This document shows positions 11,087 through 22,633 of a stretch of 64,000 bases of DNA, piece after piece. The position numbers were made by a program, and so were the translations under genes. Origin of the DNA: Gentiana macrophylla (lineage: Eukaryota > Streptophyta > Magnoliopsida > Gentianales > Gentianaceae); the NCBI GenBank assembly GCA_026214975.1, contig CM047810.1, forward strand, positions 33,109,255 through 33,173,254, given 5' to 3'. How positions within the stretch are numbered: position 1 is the first letter of the stretch; each line of letters begins with the position of its first letter. Under the pieces are notes generated by a model. The model made no database searches. It saw only the letters and a program-made list of their open reading frames with translations, and was not told the origin of the DNA.

Positions 11087-11446
11087 GCATGATCTAAGAG
11101 GTTGAAGTCCAACCACTTTTGATACGAATGACGCCTGCCAGAGTGTATCATTCATAAATTCAAAACACCGATTTTCTTATCACAATGCGTCGTATCAAGA
11201 AATTTCCTAAGAGATCCTGCTGATCGGGTGAAGTACAAATAGACAAGCCTCTTTGGCTATTTCCCTTTGTTGATATAAAATGGAGGATTGATTTCTCTGT
11301 TCTTTTCCTTAAAATCTTTCGATCTTAGGAGATGTTGTGAGAGAAAACTGTATTTTCCGACCTTCTTCGAGATAACCAATCCAGATATTCTCAACAAGTA
11401 AGCCATTTTCCCCTTTTTTTTTTCTTTCAATTTCCATCTTCATATC
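11087..11446 (+). other. Leader between dispersed repeat and gag-like frame
   Basis: This continues the sequence that was broken by the hAT insertion at 10147-11078 and runs into the ATG at 11447. It contains a polypyrimidine run at about 11411-11430 and no recognised motif. Confidence 0.4.
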
Positions 11447-11700
11447 ATGGCATTGAATCTTCATATTATCGTAGATGCATCCTTTGATGAACCCCTTAGT
11501 TGGGAGATTTGTGAGGGGCTAGGTTCGCTAACCTTGAACTTCATGCTCCATCTTCTATGTCGGAATCAAAGTCCGACAATGAGCATTCTTATGCATCCTT
11601 TACTATAGATATGCCTGCATGGAAATTGGTGGTTGGATCTTCAAGTATGAGTATAAGTGACCTTTTCACTGCTCTTTCACCGGAGAAAGTGAGACATGCT
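11447..11700 (+). pseudogene. Gag-like frame of a gypsy-type element, 5' half
   Basis: Starting at the ATG at 11447 the frame soon shifts. A second frame then reads an acidic/serine stretch (SSMSESKSDNEHSYASF) followed by SISDLFTALSPEKVRHA, up to the Copia-2 insertion. The same frame resumes at 15130 after removal of Copia-2 and one copy of its ATGCT target duplication. The combined protein resembles the N-terminal domain annotated in plants as putative gypsy-type transposon (PF04195-like). That family call is from memory of the motif pattern. Confidence 0.5.
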
Positions 11701-12047
11701 TGTTGAAAGACAAGATTAACATTGAATTGAATCGAATTGATCAAAGAATTAAAACCAGAAACAGAAAACTGATGAAGAATCGATCAAGAACACTCAAAGT
11801 GTTCTTCCCCAATTTTGAATATGAAAAAGGCGGGAAAACAGAATAGAAACGATTTGCAGAAATTGTTTACATCAGAATGGAATTAAACTTGCTAATCGAG
11901 TTTCCATGATCCTACTTTACACTTATATAGGAATCACAAGCTCAATTGGTTTGTAACTAACTCTAACTAACTAACCACCTAGTTAGGTGTTTGTTGAAAT
12001 GCTTCTAGAAGCCAAGAACTCATCAACTTGCTATTTTAGTCTCAACA
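11701..12047 (-). repeat. Copia-2 3' LTR
   Basis: 347 bp, starting TGTTGAAAGA and ending TCTCAACA in plus orientation. The adjacent CCCCCTCCTC at 12048 is the complement of the polypurine tract. Confidence 0.95.
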
Positions 12048-12127
12048 CCCCCTCCTCAGTGAACATGGATTGCATCCAGGTGAAGCTTGACCAAGAACTC
12101 ATCAACTTGCTATTTTAGTCTCAACAG
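12012..12127 (-). repeat. Duplicated LTR tail beside Copia-2 3' LTR
   Basis: The last 36 bases of the 3' LTR (12012-12047) occur again at 12092-12127, separated by the polypurine-tract region and a short spacer. The second copy lies inside the element, so the polypurine tract is bracketed by two LTR ends. Confidence 0.85.
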
Positions 12128-12225
12128 GCTTGTAGATGTCCTTGAATGGGATGGCCTGTAGCGGTCTGTCCAAAGTCTTCTTTGTCCACCTGGTTTTGTT
12201 AGAATATCTGCAGTGGTCCTTTGTG

Positions 12226-12819
12226 TTAATAGCAAAGTGGAACAAGGACTTTTTCTGTGTATTTCTCCCTTACAAAATGGCAGTCTATTTCTATGTGCTT
12301 TGTTCTCTCATGAAACACTACATCTCTGGATATTGATGCATTTCTAGTATGAATATTCATTACTCTATATCCTTTGATGTTGTTTTCAAACCCTAAAAAC
12401 ACTGATTTAGTGCTTCTGTCTTCAAACTTTCCTCTACCCTGAGAAGTGGTAGATGTAAAACATAAACAACCAAACACCTTGAGCATATCATAGCTAGGTT
12501 CCTTATTATGCAAAACAAAATGAGGTGTTTTGTTATTTAGCAATGGTGTAGGCAATAAATTGATCAAGTATACAGCATGCAAGACACAATAATGCCAATA
12601 CTCTATGGGAATATTAGACTGAATTCTGAGTGCCCTAGCCACATTCAAAATGTGTTGATGTTTTCTTTCAATCAATCCATTTTGTTGTGGTGTCCTAACA
12701 CAGGCCATTTGATGCACTATACCCTTCTGTTTATAAAAGTTTATCATGCCAAACTCGCACCTTGATCTCGACCTAATTGTTTTAACACATCTGTCAAAAC
12801 TGTGTTTGTACAAAAACAT
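12226..12819 (-). pseudogene. Copia-2 integrase fused in frame to RNase H tail
   Basis: A 197-codon frame covers the integrase C-terminal half (TPQQNGLIERKHQHILNVAR, LLPTPLLNNKTP, VFGCLCF, KSVFLGF and RDVVFHE). It then continues directly with RTKHIEIDCHFVREKY, which belongs to the very end of copia RNase H. An in-frame internal deletion has therefore removed the linker, all of reverse transcriptase and most of RNase H. After about 12226 the frame degenerates towards the 3' LTR. Confidence 0.9.
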
Positions 12820-12894
12820 GAAAGTCTAGTAAGACCAAGACTGATCCTTGGTTTTCATTAAGAAAATCCAAGTGTATCCGGGCTTTGTGATCAT

Positions 12895-13738
12895 CTACCA
12901 CAGTAAAAGAAAATAACTATCACCATCAACAGAGGGTATCCTATTTTGGCCCCAAATATCCACATGTATAATATCAAAACAATTCATAGTGTAAGATTGA
13001 CTGACAGGAAATTTCAATTTTCTTTGCTTAGCCAAAGGATAGATAGTACATTTACAATCAGGCATCTTTATTCTGGAATCTAAAACTTTCAAAGCCTTCA
13101 ATCTATCTATAGAAGGATGGCCTAGTCTATAGTGCCACAAACTATTGCCTGTTACAAAATTACAAGCAACATGAAATTTTTGAATATGAGTAATGCTTTT
13201 ATCTAAGCCTTGTGATCCAAGAATATACAATCCATTTCAAGCTAAGTCGTACTCAATCTTCCTCATAGTTTGTTGTGCTCGCACATAATAAATTTGTTAG
13301 TTTCAAAAACAAATGCATGCACCACTATCAATCTGTTAATTTTCTCACCGATATCAAGTTATATGTGAATGTAGGAATGCAAAAGACATTATATAAGGTG
13401 ATGTCTCAGTATTTATATGCATAGTTCCTACATGTGTTCTTTGGAAACAAACACCATTTGGCAAATTAACATTCAGATTGTTAATTCTTTTGACATTAAC
13501 CATATTATTAAGGGTAAAGTTATATGGTCAGTGGCCCTCGAATCTATGATCCAATGAACCATACCGCTCTTGATACCTTGCCCTTGTGAATCATGACTAC
13601 CGACCATAACCACCGAATTGCATTGATCGCTAAAGAAAGTTGCAGATTTTGGATCGGTGCAAGTAGATGATCATCTCGGCTTTTGGTGATTGCGGTGTCA
13701 CGCACTCGATCTTGTTGACAATTCTCAATCGACTCCAT
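12895..13738 (-). pseudogene. Copia-2 protease remnant and integrase zinc region
   Basis: 13544-13738 is the damaged protease region. 12895-13230 contains the pre-integrase histidine block WHYRLGHPSIDRLK and the start of the catalytic core HVDIWG. Stops and frame changes separate these from each other and from the core at 12226-12819. Confidence 0.75.
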
Positions 13739-13761
13739 TTCTTCATGATCTTGATCACAAG

Positions 13762-14690
13762 CTACATGATTGGTCGCTTATATTGCCTCTCGCCATATCC
13801 CTTAAAATTTGATGGAAAACCATATTTCTTGTAGCATTTATCAATGGTATGCCCTTCCTTGCCACAAGATGTGCAATAAGGCCTTTTGTAATTCCTTGGA
13901 ATCTCTCTTCCAAAGACCTTGAAAACCTCTTCCCGCACTATTTGAACCTCTTCCTTGTCCTCTTCCCCGAATTGGAGGTCTATAATTTCCATGGCTTGAT
14001 TACAATCACTGCTCAAATTTAGAAGCAAGAACCACAGAATCTGTGCACAAGTTGCATAAGCGAGTCAGCCGCTCATGATTCAAGGCCATAACGAAAGCAG
14101 TTTTAATATCAGGGAGAGGCAGAGTCATCAACACTTGGGATTTGACTGTGCTAAAATTTCCATTCAAACCCTTCAAGAACCTTGTAGTATATGCATTATC
14201 ATATTGCTCTCTTATGGTTTGTAATGCATGACAAATGCAGGGAGGAATAGGCTTTAGAATCAGATACTGATCCCATAGGGATTTCAATTTTGTATAGTAA
14301 TCAGTCACTGTAAGATTACCTTGCTTAGTTTTCTCGATTTCTTCTTCAAGATTAGAAAGTCTATAAGCGTTTCCTCTTCCAAATCGATCTTGCAAGTCTA
14401 ACCATATCTCTCTAGCAGAGATCAAAATACATCACGCTTTACGCAATAGATAGGAATCATAGAATTCACTAACCAAGAATGTACCAAATCATTCAATCGC
14501 ATCCAAGCCGCATAACCAAAGATCTCAGAATCTCGGCATGGTTGAAGAACCATCCACAAAACCGAAGTTTTCCTCTTGATGATAACATCTTTGTCATAGA
14601 TCTTTTCCGTTGATTATAGTTATCCACTCCTTTGAGAAGCGGTTGAACCGTAACCAAACTTGGATTATCGTTTAATTGCGAGTTTGACAT
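13762..14690 (-). pseudogene. Copia-2 gag in three frames
   Basis: The start is the ATG at 14690 (MSNSQLNDNPS). The frame breaks near 14493, resumes at 14006-14425 with the Gag core (IWLDLQDRFGRGNAYRL, TKLKSLWDQY and FLKGLNGNFSTVKSQ), and shifts again into 13762-14028. That last frame carries the CCHC knuckle CTSCGKEGHTIDKCY. The frameshifts mean no full Gag can be made from this copy. Confidence 0.88.
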
Positions 14691-14772
14691 TTTGTAATTT
14701 TTGAAGAAAATTTTTAAATGATTATGAAATTGAAATTGATGAATCGAGATTGACAAATGGATATTAATTGAT

Positions 14773-14783
14773 CTCTGATACCA
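14773..14783 (-). promoter_or_regulatory. Copia-2 primer-binding site
   Basis: The minus strand reads TGGTATCAGAG directly after the LTR terminal CA, matching initiator tRNA-Met. Confidence 0.92.
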
Positions 14784-15129
14784 TGTTGAAAGACAAGATT
14801 AACATTGAATTGAATCAAATTGATCAAAGAATTAAAACCAGAAACAGAAAACTGATGAAGAATCGATCAAGAACACTCAAAGTGTTCTTCCCCAATTTTG
14901 AATATGAAAAAGGCGGGAAAACAGAATAGAAACGATTTGCAGAAATTGTTTACATCAGAATGGAATTAAACTTGCTAATCGAGTTTCCATGATCCTACTT
15001 TACACTTATATAGGAATCCAAGCTCAATTGGTTTGTAACTAACTCTAACTAACTAACCACCTAGTTAGGTGTTTGTTGAAATGCTTCTAGAAGCCAAGAA
15101 CTCATCAACTTGCTATTTTAGTCTCAACA
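14784..15129 (-). repeat. Copia-2 5' LTR
   Basis: 346 bp, nearly identical to 11701-12047. It lies immediately next to the primer-binding site at 14773-14783. Confidence 0.95.
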
Positions 15130-15377
15130 ATGCTTGTCAAAAATATAGAATAAGCACAGACATGTATATGCCCCTTCTTAATTTCCATAAACGGAGAGCC
15201 AATGATCCTCCGGAAGGTTATTGTATAGTGTACATTCAACAATTCATTGTTGGTCTCAGGTTCCTCATCATTCCAGCCATTTTTCATAGTTTAACCTATT
15301 ATAACCTAGGCTTAGCCCAAGTTACTCCCAATGCGATCATGATCATGTCAGATCAGGCACGACATCAACCAATGTGA
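15130..15377 (+). pseudogene. Gag-like frame of a gypsy-type element, 3' half
   Basis: This continues the frame broken at 11700. It contains CQKYRISTDMYMPLL, then PPEGYCIVYIQQFIVGLRF and GLAQVTPNAIMIM before a stop. The pattern 'GY-VVY---F--GLRFP---F-------LGLA--Q--PNA' is that of the plant gypsy-type putative transposon domain (PF04195-like). No pol follows in this window. Confidence 0.5.
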
Positions 15378-16290
15378 TTATGAGCATTTCATATTTTAAA
15401 CTATTTGCGACTCATAGCCTAAAAAATTGCAGTCAATCTCCAAGCTTGTTTTGCTTCTCATGTTAGATCGGGCATGACATCGGCGTATATGTCAAAGTTC
15501 TTACTAATAATCCGTCTTCCATTAAGAAGCAAAACAGAAAGATTATTTTATGTACGAGACAGGGATATTCCTGGTATGAGTCATTGGATGAGAGATAGTC
15601 CAGGCTGAGACCCATACCCTAAGAACGTGTCGAAGTTACTATGGAATCTTATGTGATTTCGAGGTCTGTCTCAAAACTTCCTCCATCTAATCCGAGATAA
15701 TTTCCTTTTGAGATGGAAAAAATCTAGCCCCGTCGAATATGAGACCCTTTCTGCTGATAAGAGGAAATATGTAAGAAAATCAATTTGTTGACACCGTGGA
15801 ATTAAAAAAATATATTTCCCTTGAACCATGGATCGAATCTATAGAACAATAAAGACACAAAAGAAAGATAGAGATCATATATGATCTAAGAGATCAAAGC
15901 CGTCGGTCTTCGGGTTTTTTTTTTATCTTTCTAATACGCCAAGCCAGAAAAGGAGCCCTTGGATTCATATTGGGCTTCCCCGCCAGAGCCCAATAACTAA
16001 TAGGGTCCTCGGCCCCATGAGTTCGCACCATCATAAGCCAAACCAGGCCGGGTACAATCCAACCCACCTCGCGCCATTACAATTCTAATAATTGGCAAGG
16101 CAACGCGTGTCGATCAAATGACATCCAGTTCGATTCAAAACACTAGGGGTGAACCTGCTCGTGCATCTAGCTCACCATACACCAGCTCGGACAAATCCCG
16201 CTTGACTAGGCAACAATCCACAACGGTTACAAGCAAAGAGCTCGTAGCGGCCTCAGCATAAGCCCGCATTTCACAGCTCGTCCACGACCT
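15378..16290. other. Unassigned, probable 3' part of the gypsy-type element
   Basis: No open frame of note. The composition becomes GC-richer at 15950-16290. I could not find a second LTR copy matching the region left of 11447. Confidence 0.35.
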
Positions 16291-16405
16291 TACTTATACA
16301 TTTGTACGTTGTAACCGCCTTGTAACATGTTCATATATCACACTCAGCTTGAAAGGGGTGTTTTTGTATAAGTGCTGAACGGAATGCTGAGTGCAGTCTG
16401 TTGCG

Positions 16406-16574
16406 TTAGGGCTGAGCAGGAAAACCGAGAAACCGAAAACCAAACCGATCCAAACCAATTTGACCCAAACCGATACAAACCGAATTTTTCGGTTTGGTTT
16501 CAAACCGAACCGAAATGTATTGGTTTGGTTTCGGTTTTTTTTATTTTAAACCAATCCAAACCGAACCCGAACCG

Positions 16575-16652
<78 letters not shown>

Positions 16653-16893
16653 AAACCAATCCAAACCGATCTTATTTTTTGGGTTTTATGATATATGCAA
16701 ACCGAACCGAACCCCAAACCGAACAACCATTTAATAGATAAACTGGTTCAAACCGAACCCAAACCGAAATTGGTTCAAACCGAACCATTGGTTTTCCAGT
16801 GATTCGTTCGGTTTGGGGATGAAATTTCGACCCAAACCGACTCAATTATAGGCAAAACCGAACCGAACCGACTCCAAACCGACCAAGCTCACC
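16406..16893. mobile_element. hAT-like miniature element rich in AAACCGAACC
   Basis: Nearly every block is AAACCGAACC or its complement. The ends are TTAGGGCTGAGC and GCTCACC. A TTGCG pentamer flanks both sides (16401-16405 and 16894-16898), only part of the 8 bp expected for hAT, so the boundaries are approximate. A (TA)n tract lies in the centre. Confidence 0.55.
16577..16650. repeat. (TA)n microsatellite
   Basis: More than 70 bases of alternating TA, in the centre of the hAT-like element. The Ile-Tyr repeat frames that read through it are artefacts. Confidence 0.97.
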
Positions 16894-17183
16894 TTGCGGA
16901 ACTCAAAGAGACCACATGAAGACTCAAAGCGATCTCTTTGAGTTGTTTAGTACAAACAACAGTTATTCAGTTATAGTTTGTTGTAACCGTTTGTAACTTA
17001 CTTTTAACTGATTCAGTGAGGTGCATGAAACTATAAATACCCCGTGATCAGCAGCTTTGTAACTTAACTTGTTAATTTTTGTTCAATAATATTGATTCCG
17101 CATTTTATTTACTTTCTGTTTGTAATTCTACAAACTTCAACAATGTCCAGAGGGCTTGTTTAGTGGTATGCAATCATTGCTTA

Positions 17184-17480
17184 GGACCGAGGATGATCTG
17201 CACCATATCATATATAAGAGACCAGGGTGACTTGCATCATACCGGATATAAGGTACCATGGACAATTTGCGCTACATCGACCATATGATATGTAGGCGCG
17301 ACCTGCGCCATATTTGAAAGATGACGACAAGCGTCATGTCGATAGATTGATATAAGAGCGACCCGCATCATGTTGAGACGAGCTTTACATTGAGCTGAGC
17401 ACATGTTGATCCATATACTGACGCGACCTTCAATATTTTGCATGAGACCCGATGAATGTCACATATAGAATGATCGATCT
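17184..17480 (+). repeat. Dispersed repeat, GACCGAGGACGAT family, copy 2
   Basis: It starts TAGGACCGAGGATGATCTGC and follows copy 1 (9793-10146) through CATGTCGATAGATTGATATA and GTTGAGACGAGC. It is about 300 bp and fades near 17480. Confidence 0.6.
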
Positions 17481-18030
17481 CACCTATGTTAGAATGAAAT
17501 GTGAAGTTCTTTTCTTTCTACTCTCATAAATCGTTCTTTCTCATTTTCAAAATTTGTAGAACTTGAGTTAGAGCAGGCTTAGTGGTGTAGCAAATTGAAG
17601 CACTCAATTGTAGAACTTTTGATTGGCTTAAATTGTAGAATTTTATTGATAAGATGTTGTAATGGTAAAAAGAATTATGCCGGCCTTTTGCCGGTGAAAA
17701 ATGCCAGAGTCGACCCCTCTCTGTTCAAAATTCCTAATTCTTCTTCATAACGCCACTTCTCTTCTGCTCATCGCCACCACTCTTCTCCATTAATGCTTCT
17801 ATTCTCCACCATTTCTCCACCATAACAACAAATTTATTTCTCCACCATTTCCCTCCCCCTTCTCCCCCGTAACAACAAATTTATTTCTTTTATCTGAAGT
17901 TTGCAATCTTCTACCAAAGACCATCAAATTCCTGCCTTCATAAAATAAATTTTGCCTCACAAGAAAACAAATCTAATATGAAAAATATGAGCCTTCTCAA
18001 AATACGAGGAATAATCTACTTGAATATGTG
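17481..18030. other. Unassigned DNA left of the solo LTR
   Basis: Short pyrimidine-rich and AT-rich sequence with no supported gene. It joins with 19176-19530 once the solo LTR is removed. Confidence 0.4.
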
Positions 18031-18035
18031 AAATT

Positions 18036-19170
18036 TGTTATCCCCATATGCAAATAAAATAAATATTTAGAAAATAAATAACAATTTTATTTCCAATTCA
18101 AAATATAAATATAATTACAAAATATGTAACATAAAAATATAAAAGGATATGCAACCGAGATTTACTTCAGACTCTGCCATTAACATAAATTTCAGACCAT
18201 TTTACCCACGGTTATTGCTTATTGCCTAAAGGATAACTCGCCACTGTTCAAATGGAGAAGACTTCAACTCTAAACTACAACGAACTCTAATAAAGGTGCT
18301 TTAAACTCTTCAACTATGAATGCAGAAAAATATTTTATGCAATGGAATGTATGCTTGTATTCTATCTTGTGTTGTTGCTAGTGTGTCTTTTTCTCCATGA
18401 TGTGAAGCTTGTTTATATAGAGGCTTGAGCAAGCAATGGAAAGGTCTCTACATTGATAACCATTAATGCATTTACTCCCACTACTCCCACTTTGATATCA
18501 ATATTAATGATGACAGTTTCGAAGATGAAATGTCTCAGCAGAAGATGAAAAGTCTCAGCTCACTGAAACATTCAGTCTGCTGAAGTGCCTTGGTTGAAAC
18601 ACTCGATCTCATCAAGCTTGGTGATCCTCGATCTCTTTGAATCACCCCTGCGATCTTTGAGTTTGCCTGGTGAATTGCTTCGATTCGTCCAATTGACTTC
18701 GGCCTGGTGAACTTGATTCAAGATTCGATCCTTAGACTCGGCCGGTTTGTCTTGTTGAATCACTCGGTGAACTTGATTCAAGAAATGACCGCCACTTGCC
18801 ACCCCGCTGAGTTTGTCCAAAAAGATAATACAAACCCAGCCCAAGGCCCTCAGGCCCACGAAGGCCAAATTCCCCAAGTCCAAGGTCAACGGTCAACGGG
18901 CACTCATGTTCTAATGTGGGTTAAAGTTTTACAATACTTTACTTTTCATATCTCACAATAACTTAAAGCGTTAATATCTCATTCATCCGTACTCCGAATT
19001 GAATGATTTTAAATCCTATTGTCAACTACTTATTATGTAGTTTTCAATAATTTAATAAAAGTCTCGATAACTATAATAAAAATCTTATCGAACTCGCTTT
19101 TAAAAGTAATTGTAAAAAATAATTAAAATTTGATAAAATCGATTAAATCATTTTCATATTTTCTCCAACA
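18036..19170 (-). mobile_element. Solo LTR of a copia-type element
   Basis: On the minus strand it runs from TGTTGGAGAAAATATG to GGGGATAACA, a TG...CA structure of 1135 bp. It is flanked by perfect 5-bp duplications AAATT (18031-18035 and 19171-19175). A TATATAAACAAG box lies near 18410-18420 on the minus strand. No internal domain or partner LTR is present, so the element was lost by LTR-LTR recombination. Confidence 0.82.
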
Positions 19171-19175
19171 AAATT

Positions 19176-19640
19176 TATGAAGAAGAAACCGCTCTAGAGA
19201 TGAACAATATTGATGGGTTACCCAATTTCCTCAACCAGTTGTTTTTACTTCTCCAAAAGACAGAAAAAAAATGATAAAATTGATTTTAAAAAATGAATTT
19301 TGGTGAAGAATAGGACCATAAGGAAGAACGTGGGTTGACAAGGAGAGAGAATGACCCTACTACATCGCATGGCAATTCTAGATCTGGAACCTGCAATTGA
19401 CTTAGCGGTAAAAAGGCATGCTAGAATTACACAACAATTTTTATATTAGTCTAGAAAAAAATATCCAAATGAAAAATGTTTGAATTGAGGTAGTCAAGAA
19501 AACCCTTATTGAGGTTGCTCTAATGCTCCTTTGTCTCATCACCTAATTTTTCTTTCACTTCTATTGGTGTGGGATCATCAAATCAGATTCGATCCTGGAT
19601 CAATATAAAATTTACGGAAAAGTCAAAATCAACGATACAG
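19176..19640. other. Unassigned DNA right of the solo LTR
   Basis: AT-rich, with no open frame or terminal repeat that I can support. A weak resemblance between 17565-17590 and the complement of 19505-19530 is noted under rejected items. Confidence 0.35.
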
Positions 19641-19658
19641 ACCATGTATACCAACAAA

Positions 19659-19807
19659 GGTTGGTCAGAGTGGTTGGAAACTCTTGTCGCTTAAGCAAGA
19701 GGTTTCGAATTCGAGCACTTGCGGATGCAGCAAATCTTATTGGGAAATGTTTCCACCTTTGATGTTCGACGATATCTCGAAAGATTAGTTTCAGACAATT
19801 ATCGGGG
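19659..19807 (+). mobile_element. tRNA-derived SINE
   Basis: A polymerase III A box (TGGTCAGAGTGGTTGG) at about 19662 and a B box (GGTTTCGAATTCGAGC) at about 19710 lie about 45 bp apart. A non-coding body follows. ATACCAACAAA to the left and ATACCTAACAAAA to the right form an imperfect target duplication. No further copy was found in this window. Confidence 0.6.
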
Positions 19808-21187
19808 ATACCTAACAAAAGCAAAAAGATACTGACAATGTATTCTTCTACTAGTACATATATTTTAGAGCATACATTTCATATGTAGTACATTTAAATT
19901 TTTGTACTACCAAATTACCAGTACACCTCAACTAACATCTTGACGAGCCAGGCCAGGCTTCGGTAGAATATGACGTTGATGTTAGATTAATTAAGTTAGA
20001 AGACATCGGTTGCCATTGGTCTAAGTCTTTATTATATCATCACTATATATATCATCATTACATTTGACATTTCTACACATTTATTTAAATGTTCTCATTT
20101 TAAAATATGAATCATTTTATGTGTTATACATTAATTACCAATAATAATTTGATATATAATTTGAAGAATATAACTCTACCGATAATGAAAGTGATTTATG
20201 TGATAACCCAAGACACAAAAATACAAAAGAAAAAAGAAATGTCCCTAAAAGTATAAATCAAACAAAGAACAAAATTTCATAATTATTGAGTGCTAATCAT
20301 TTTTCCTTATCTTTATAAACTGGCTTACGTTAGTTTTTGTGATGTCCATCTTCTAGAGACTGTACAAAATATTGCAGACGGAAGCTATGTTGTTTTGTTC
20401 TCTTCAGATAGTGATTTAAGTAATAAGTACAAGATATTATAATATACCCTAAATTAATTATATATATAAAAACGCATAACCATATGTCAGTCACAAACAA
20501 TTAAAACAAGATAATTGATCTACAAGATAATGGAGATCATATAATATCAGTTCCATATATATGTATCTATATTTTTCCCTCTCTCTTAAGACGATTATAT
20601 ATATATATATATATATATATGCAGTGCATTTTGCATATATACTAGTTATATATATATCTTATATCTATAAAGAATTTGAACGCTTGCGCTTTTGGATTTT
20701 TTTTTTTTCTCTCACTTCTCCCTTTCCGTTAACTTTTCACCTATACATACATATAAGTATCTATATATATATAGTCTTTTCTTTTCTTCTCAAGCCACGC
20801 GCTTTGGTATTTTTATCCGATTTCTTATCTTATTGTATTACATTATTTTTTTTTTATTTTCTTTTTGCTTTTACCTTTTTTTCCCTCTTTCCTGGTAGTG
20901 CATATTTCGACTCATGGATATCTATATAACGATCTTTACGACGCTTTGGGTATTTTTATCCGATTTCTTATCTTATTGTATTACATTTTTTCGTATTTTG
21001 ATTTTAAAAAATAAATTAAATACAGCAGCTTCTTTCCCTTGATTTTTCGTTGCATTTTTTTTGAATTTTCTTTCGATAGTTTTGCTTTTTTTTTTTTTTT
21101 TTTTAAAAACTTATAGCAACGGAGTTTAAATTATCGACACACCAACATATATATAAGGCATACATGCACCATGCATTAAGGAGGCTA

Positions 21188-21189
<2 letters not shown>

Positions 21190-21261
<72 letters not shown>
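21190..21261. repeat. (AT)n microsatellite
   Basis: About 70 bases of AT repeats immediately before the tandem duplication. Confidence 0.97.
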
Positions 21262-21263
<2 letters not shown>

Positions 21264-21264
21264 A

Positions 21265-22080
21265 ATTTCAATCAACCACGTGGCACCTATTTTTTAAAAT
21301 TTAATTAAAATTTCGATTTATCGATCAACCAAAAATTTCGATTTCTCGATCCGATTTTGACAACAAATTGAATATTATACACAACAAAGTGTATATTTCG
21401 ATACTGATTCATTTTAGAACTTCCACTCGATTGCGATGTGGATTCAGTCTCAAATTAATTTCAATCAACCGTAAATTATCGATTTCGACACAACAATTGA
21501 ATAAAACCGTGTGGACACAACATTAAATATATTTATTATTTTGAACAACATAACGTCGGTGGAACCGACGGCCATTTTCAAAGATTTAACGTCACTAAAA
21601 TTGGACGTTGGAATACCAAATCACTTTTTATATTTGAGCATCGTTTGACACGTTGTTTTTTTATTTATTTTAAATACAACAGGTTTTTTTTTTTTCCCCT
21701 TTCGATAAAAACCGAAATTTCGGTTATCGTTATATATAAACTGAAGGATGCTTTAAATTTCAATCAACCAAAAATTTTCGATTCGATTTTGACACAACAA
21801 TTGAATATTATACACAATAAAGTGTATTTTCGATACGGTTCATTTTTAGTAACTCTAACTGACAATGCAGATTCAGTTTAAATTTCAATAAACCGAAAAT
21901 TTTCGATTTCGACACAACAATTGAATAAAACCGTGTGGACACTACATTAAATATTTTTTATTATTTTGAACAACATAACGTTGGTGGAACCGACGGCCAT
22001 TTACAGTACGAACGTCACTAAAATTGACGTTGGAATACTAAATCACTTTTTATATTCTTCAGACCGTTTGTGCGTGTTTT
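21265..22080. repeat. Tandem duplication, about 425-bp unit
   Basis: The phrases GACACAACAATTGAATA and AACGTCGGTGGAACCGACGG recur with a 424-433 bp offset (for example 21486 and 21910). Each unit contains two further degenerate copies of a CAATCAACC...TCGATTTCGACACAACAATTGAATA phrase, so the structure is a repeat of repeats. It sits inside the Mutator-like element. Confidence 0.88.
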
Positions 22081-22571
22081 TTACCAAATGAATGAACATG
22101 AGATTAATGACGTATTCATTAATGATAAGAAAGAGAAATGTCGTATAGAAAATGAGTGAAACACATTTTCAAGTATTTTAATGATCTGGAAGCTAAGGCA
22201 TCCGGGAGATTTGACCGTGTAGTTATGATCCGCTTATTGTTTTTATAATGTTTATCACAGAAGTCGGTTTAAAGTGATCGATTTTATACGACATTGTTCT
22301 CCGATACATCATATTGTAGTTTATTTTGTAGATGGAAACTAATGATAGAAATTTGGAAGAAGGTGATTCATAATCTTCACGTTTTAATAAAAGAGCTACC
22401 TATTGGAGAAAATGTGATATATTTCTCCTGCTCTCTTTGTCTTGTGTCTTGAATTTGTTACGGTTTAAATTTACGTGATTTATTTCACGTTGGAGATCTA
22501 TTCTTTGATATTATCGTTAGCAGAATTATTTATATTGGCGCCATTTGCATGCATTGCTACTCACGTTAACT

Positions 22572-22572
22572 A

Positions 22573-22630
<58 letters not shown>
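22572..22630. repeat. (TA)n microsatellite
   Basis: About 58 bases of TA repeats. The Tyr-Ile frame through it is an artefact. Confidence 0.97.

Positions 22631-22633
<3 letters not shown>

Larger units (their letters stand above)
11701..15129 (-). mobile_element. Copia-2, young copia element without reverse transcriptase
   Basis: The LTRs at 11701-12047 and 14784-15129 begin and end TGTTGA...CTCAACA. They differ by one substitution and one single-base indel, and are flanked by perfect 5-bp duplications ATGCT (11696-11700 and 15130-15134). A primer-binding site and a polypurine tract are present. The interior, only about 2.7 kb, has gag, knuckle, protease region and integrase, but the whole reverse transcriptase and most of RNase H are missing. 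High LTR identity despite the deletion suggests mobilisation by enzymes supplied from another copy. Confidence 0.93.
16291..17142 (+). mobile_element. Truncated copia 3' end with LTR
   Basis: A copia-style polypurine tract (GCTTGAAAGGGG) ends at 16358 and is followed by an LTR running from TGTTTTTG at 16359 to CTTCAACA at 17142. TATA-like CTATAAATA lies near 17032. No reverse transcriptase lies upstream, so only the tail of the element survives. A hAT-like element is nested at 16406-16893. There is no second LTR in the window. Confidence 0.65.

Noticed and set aside
16494..16734. Open frames of alternating Ile-Tyr through the TA tracts (also at 20561 and 22545)
   Set aside because: They are simple readings of a dinucleotide repeat inside transposons, without start context or homology.
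17565..19530. DNA transposon with TTAGAGCA ends enclosing the solo LTR
   Set aside because: The ends are similar for only 8-10 bases and TTA/TAA at the borders is not a direct repeat, so I cannot support an element.
21540..22030. CACTA-type subterminal repeats (CGTCGGTGGAACCGACGG)
   Set aside because: No CACTA terminus was found and the block lies inside the Mutator-like element, so a separate CACTA element is not supported.
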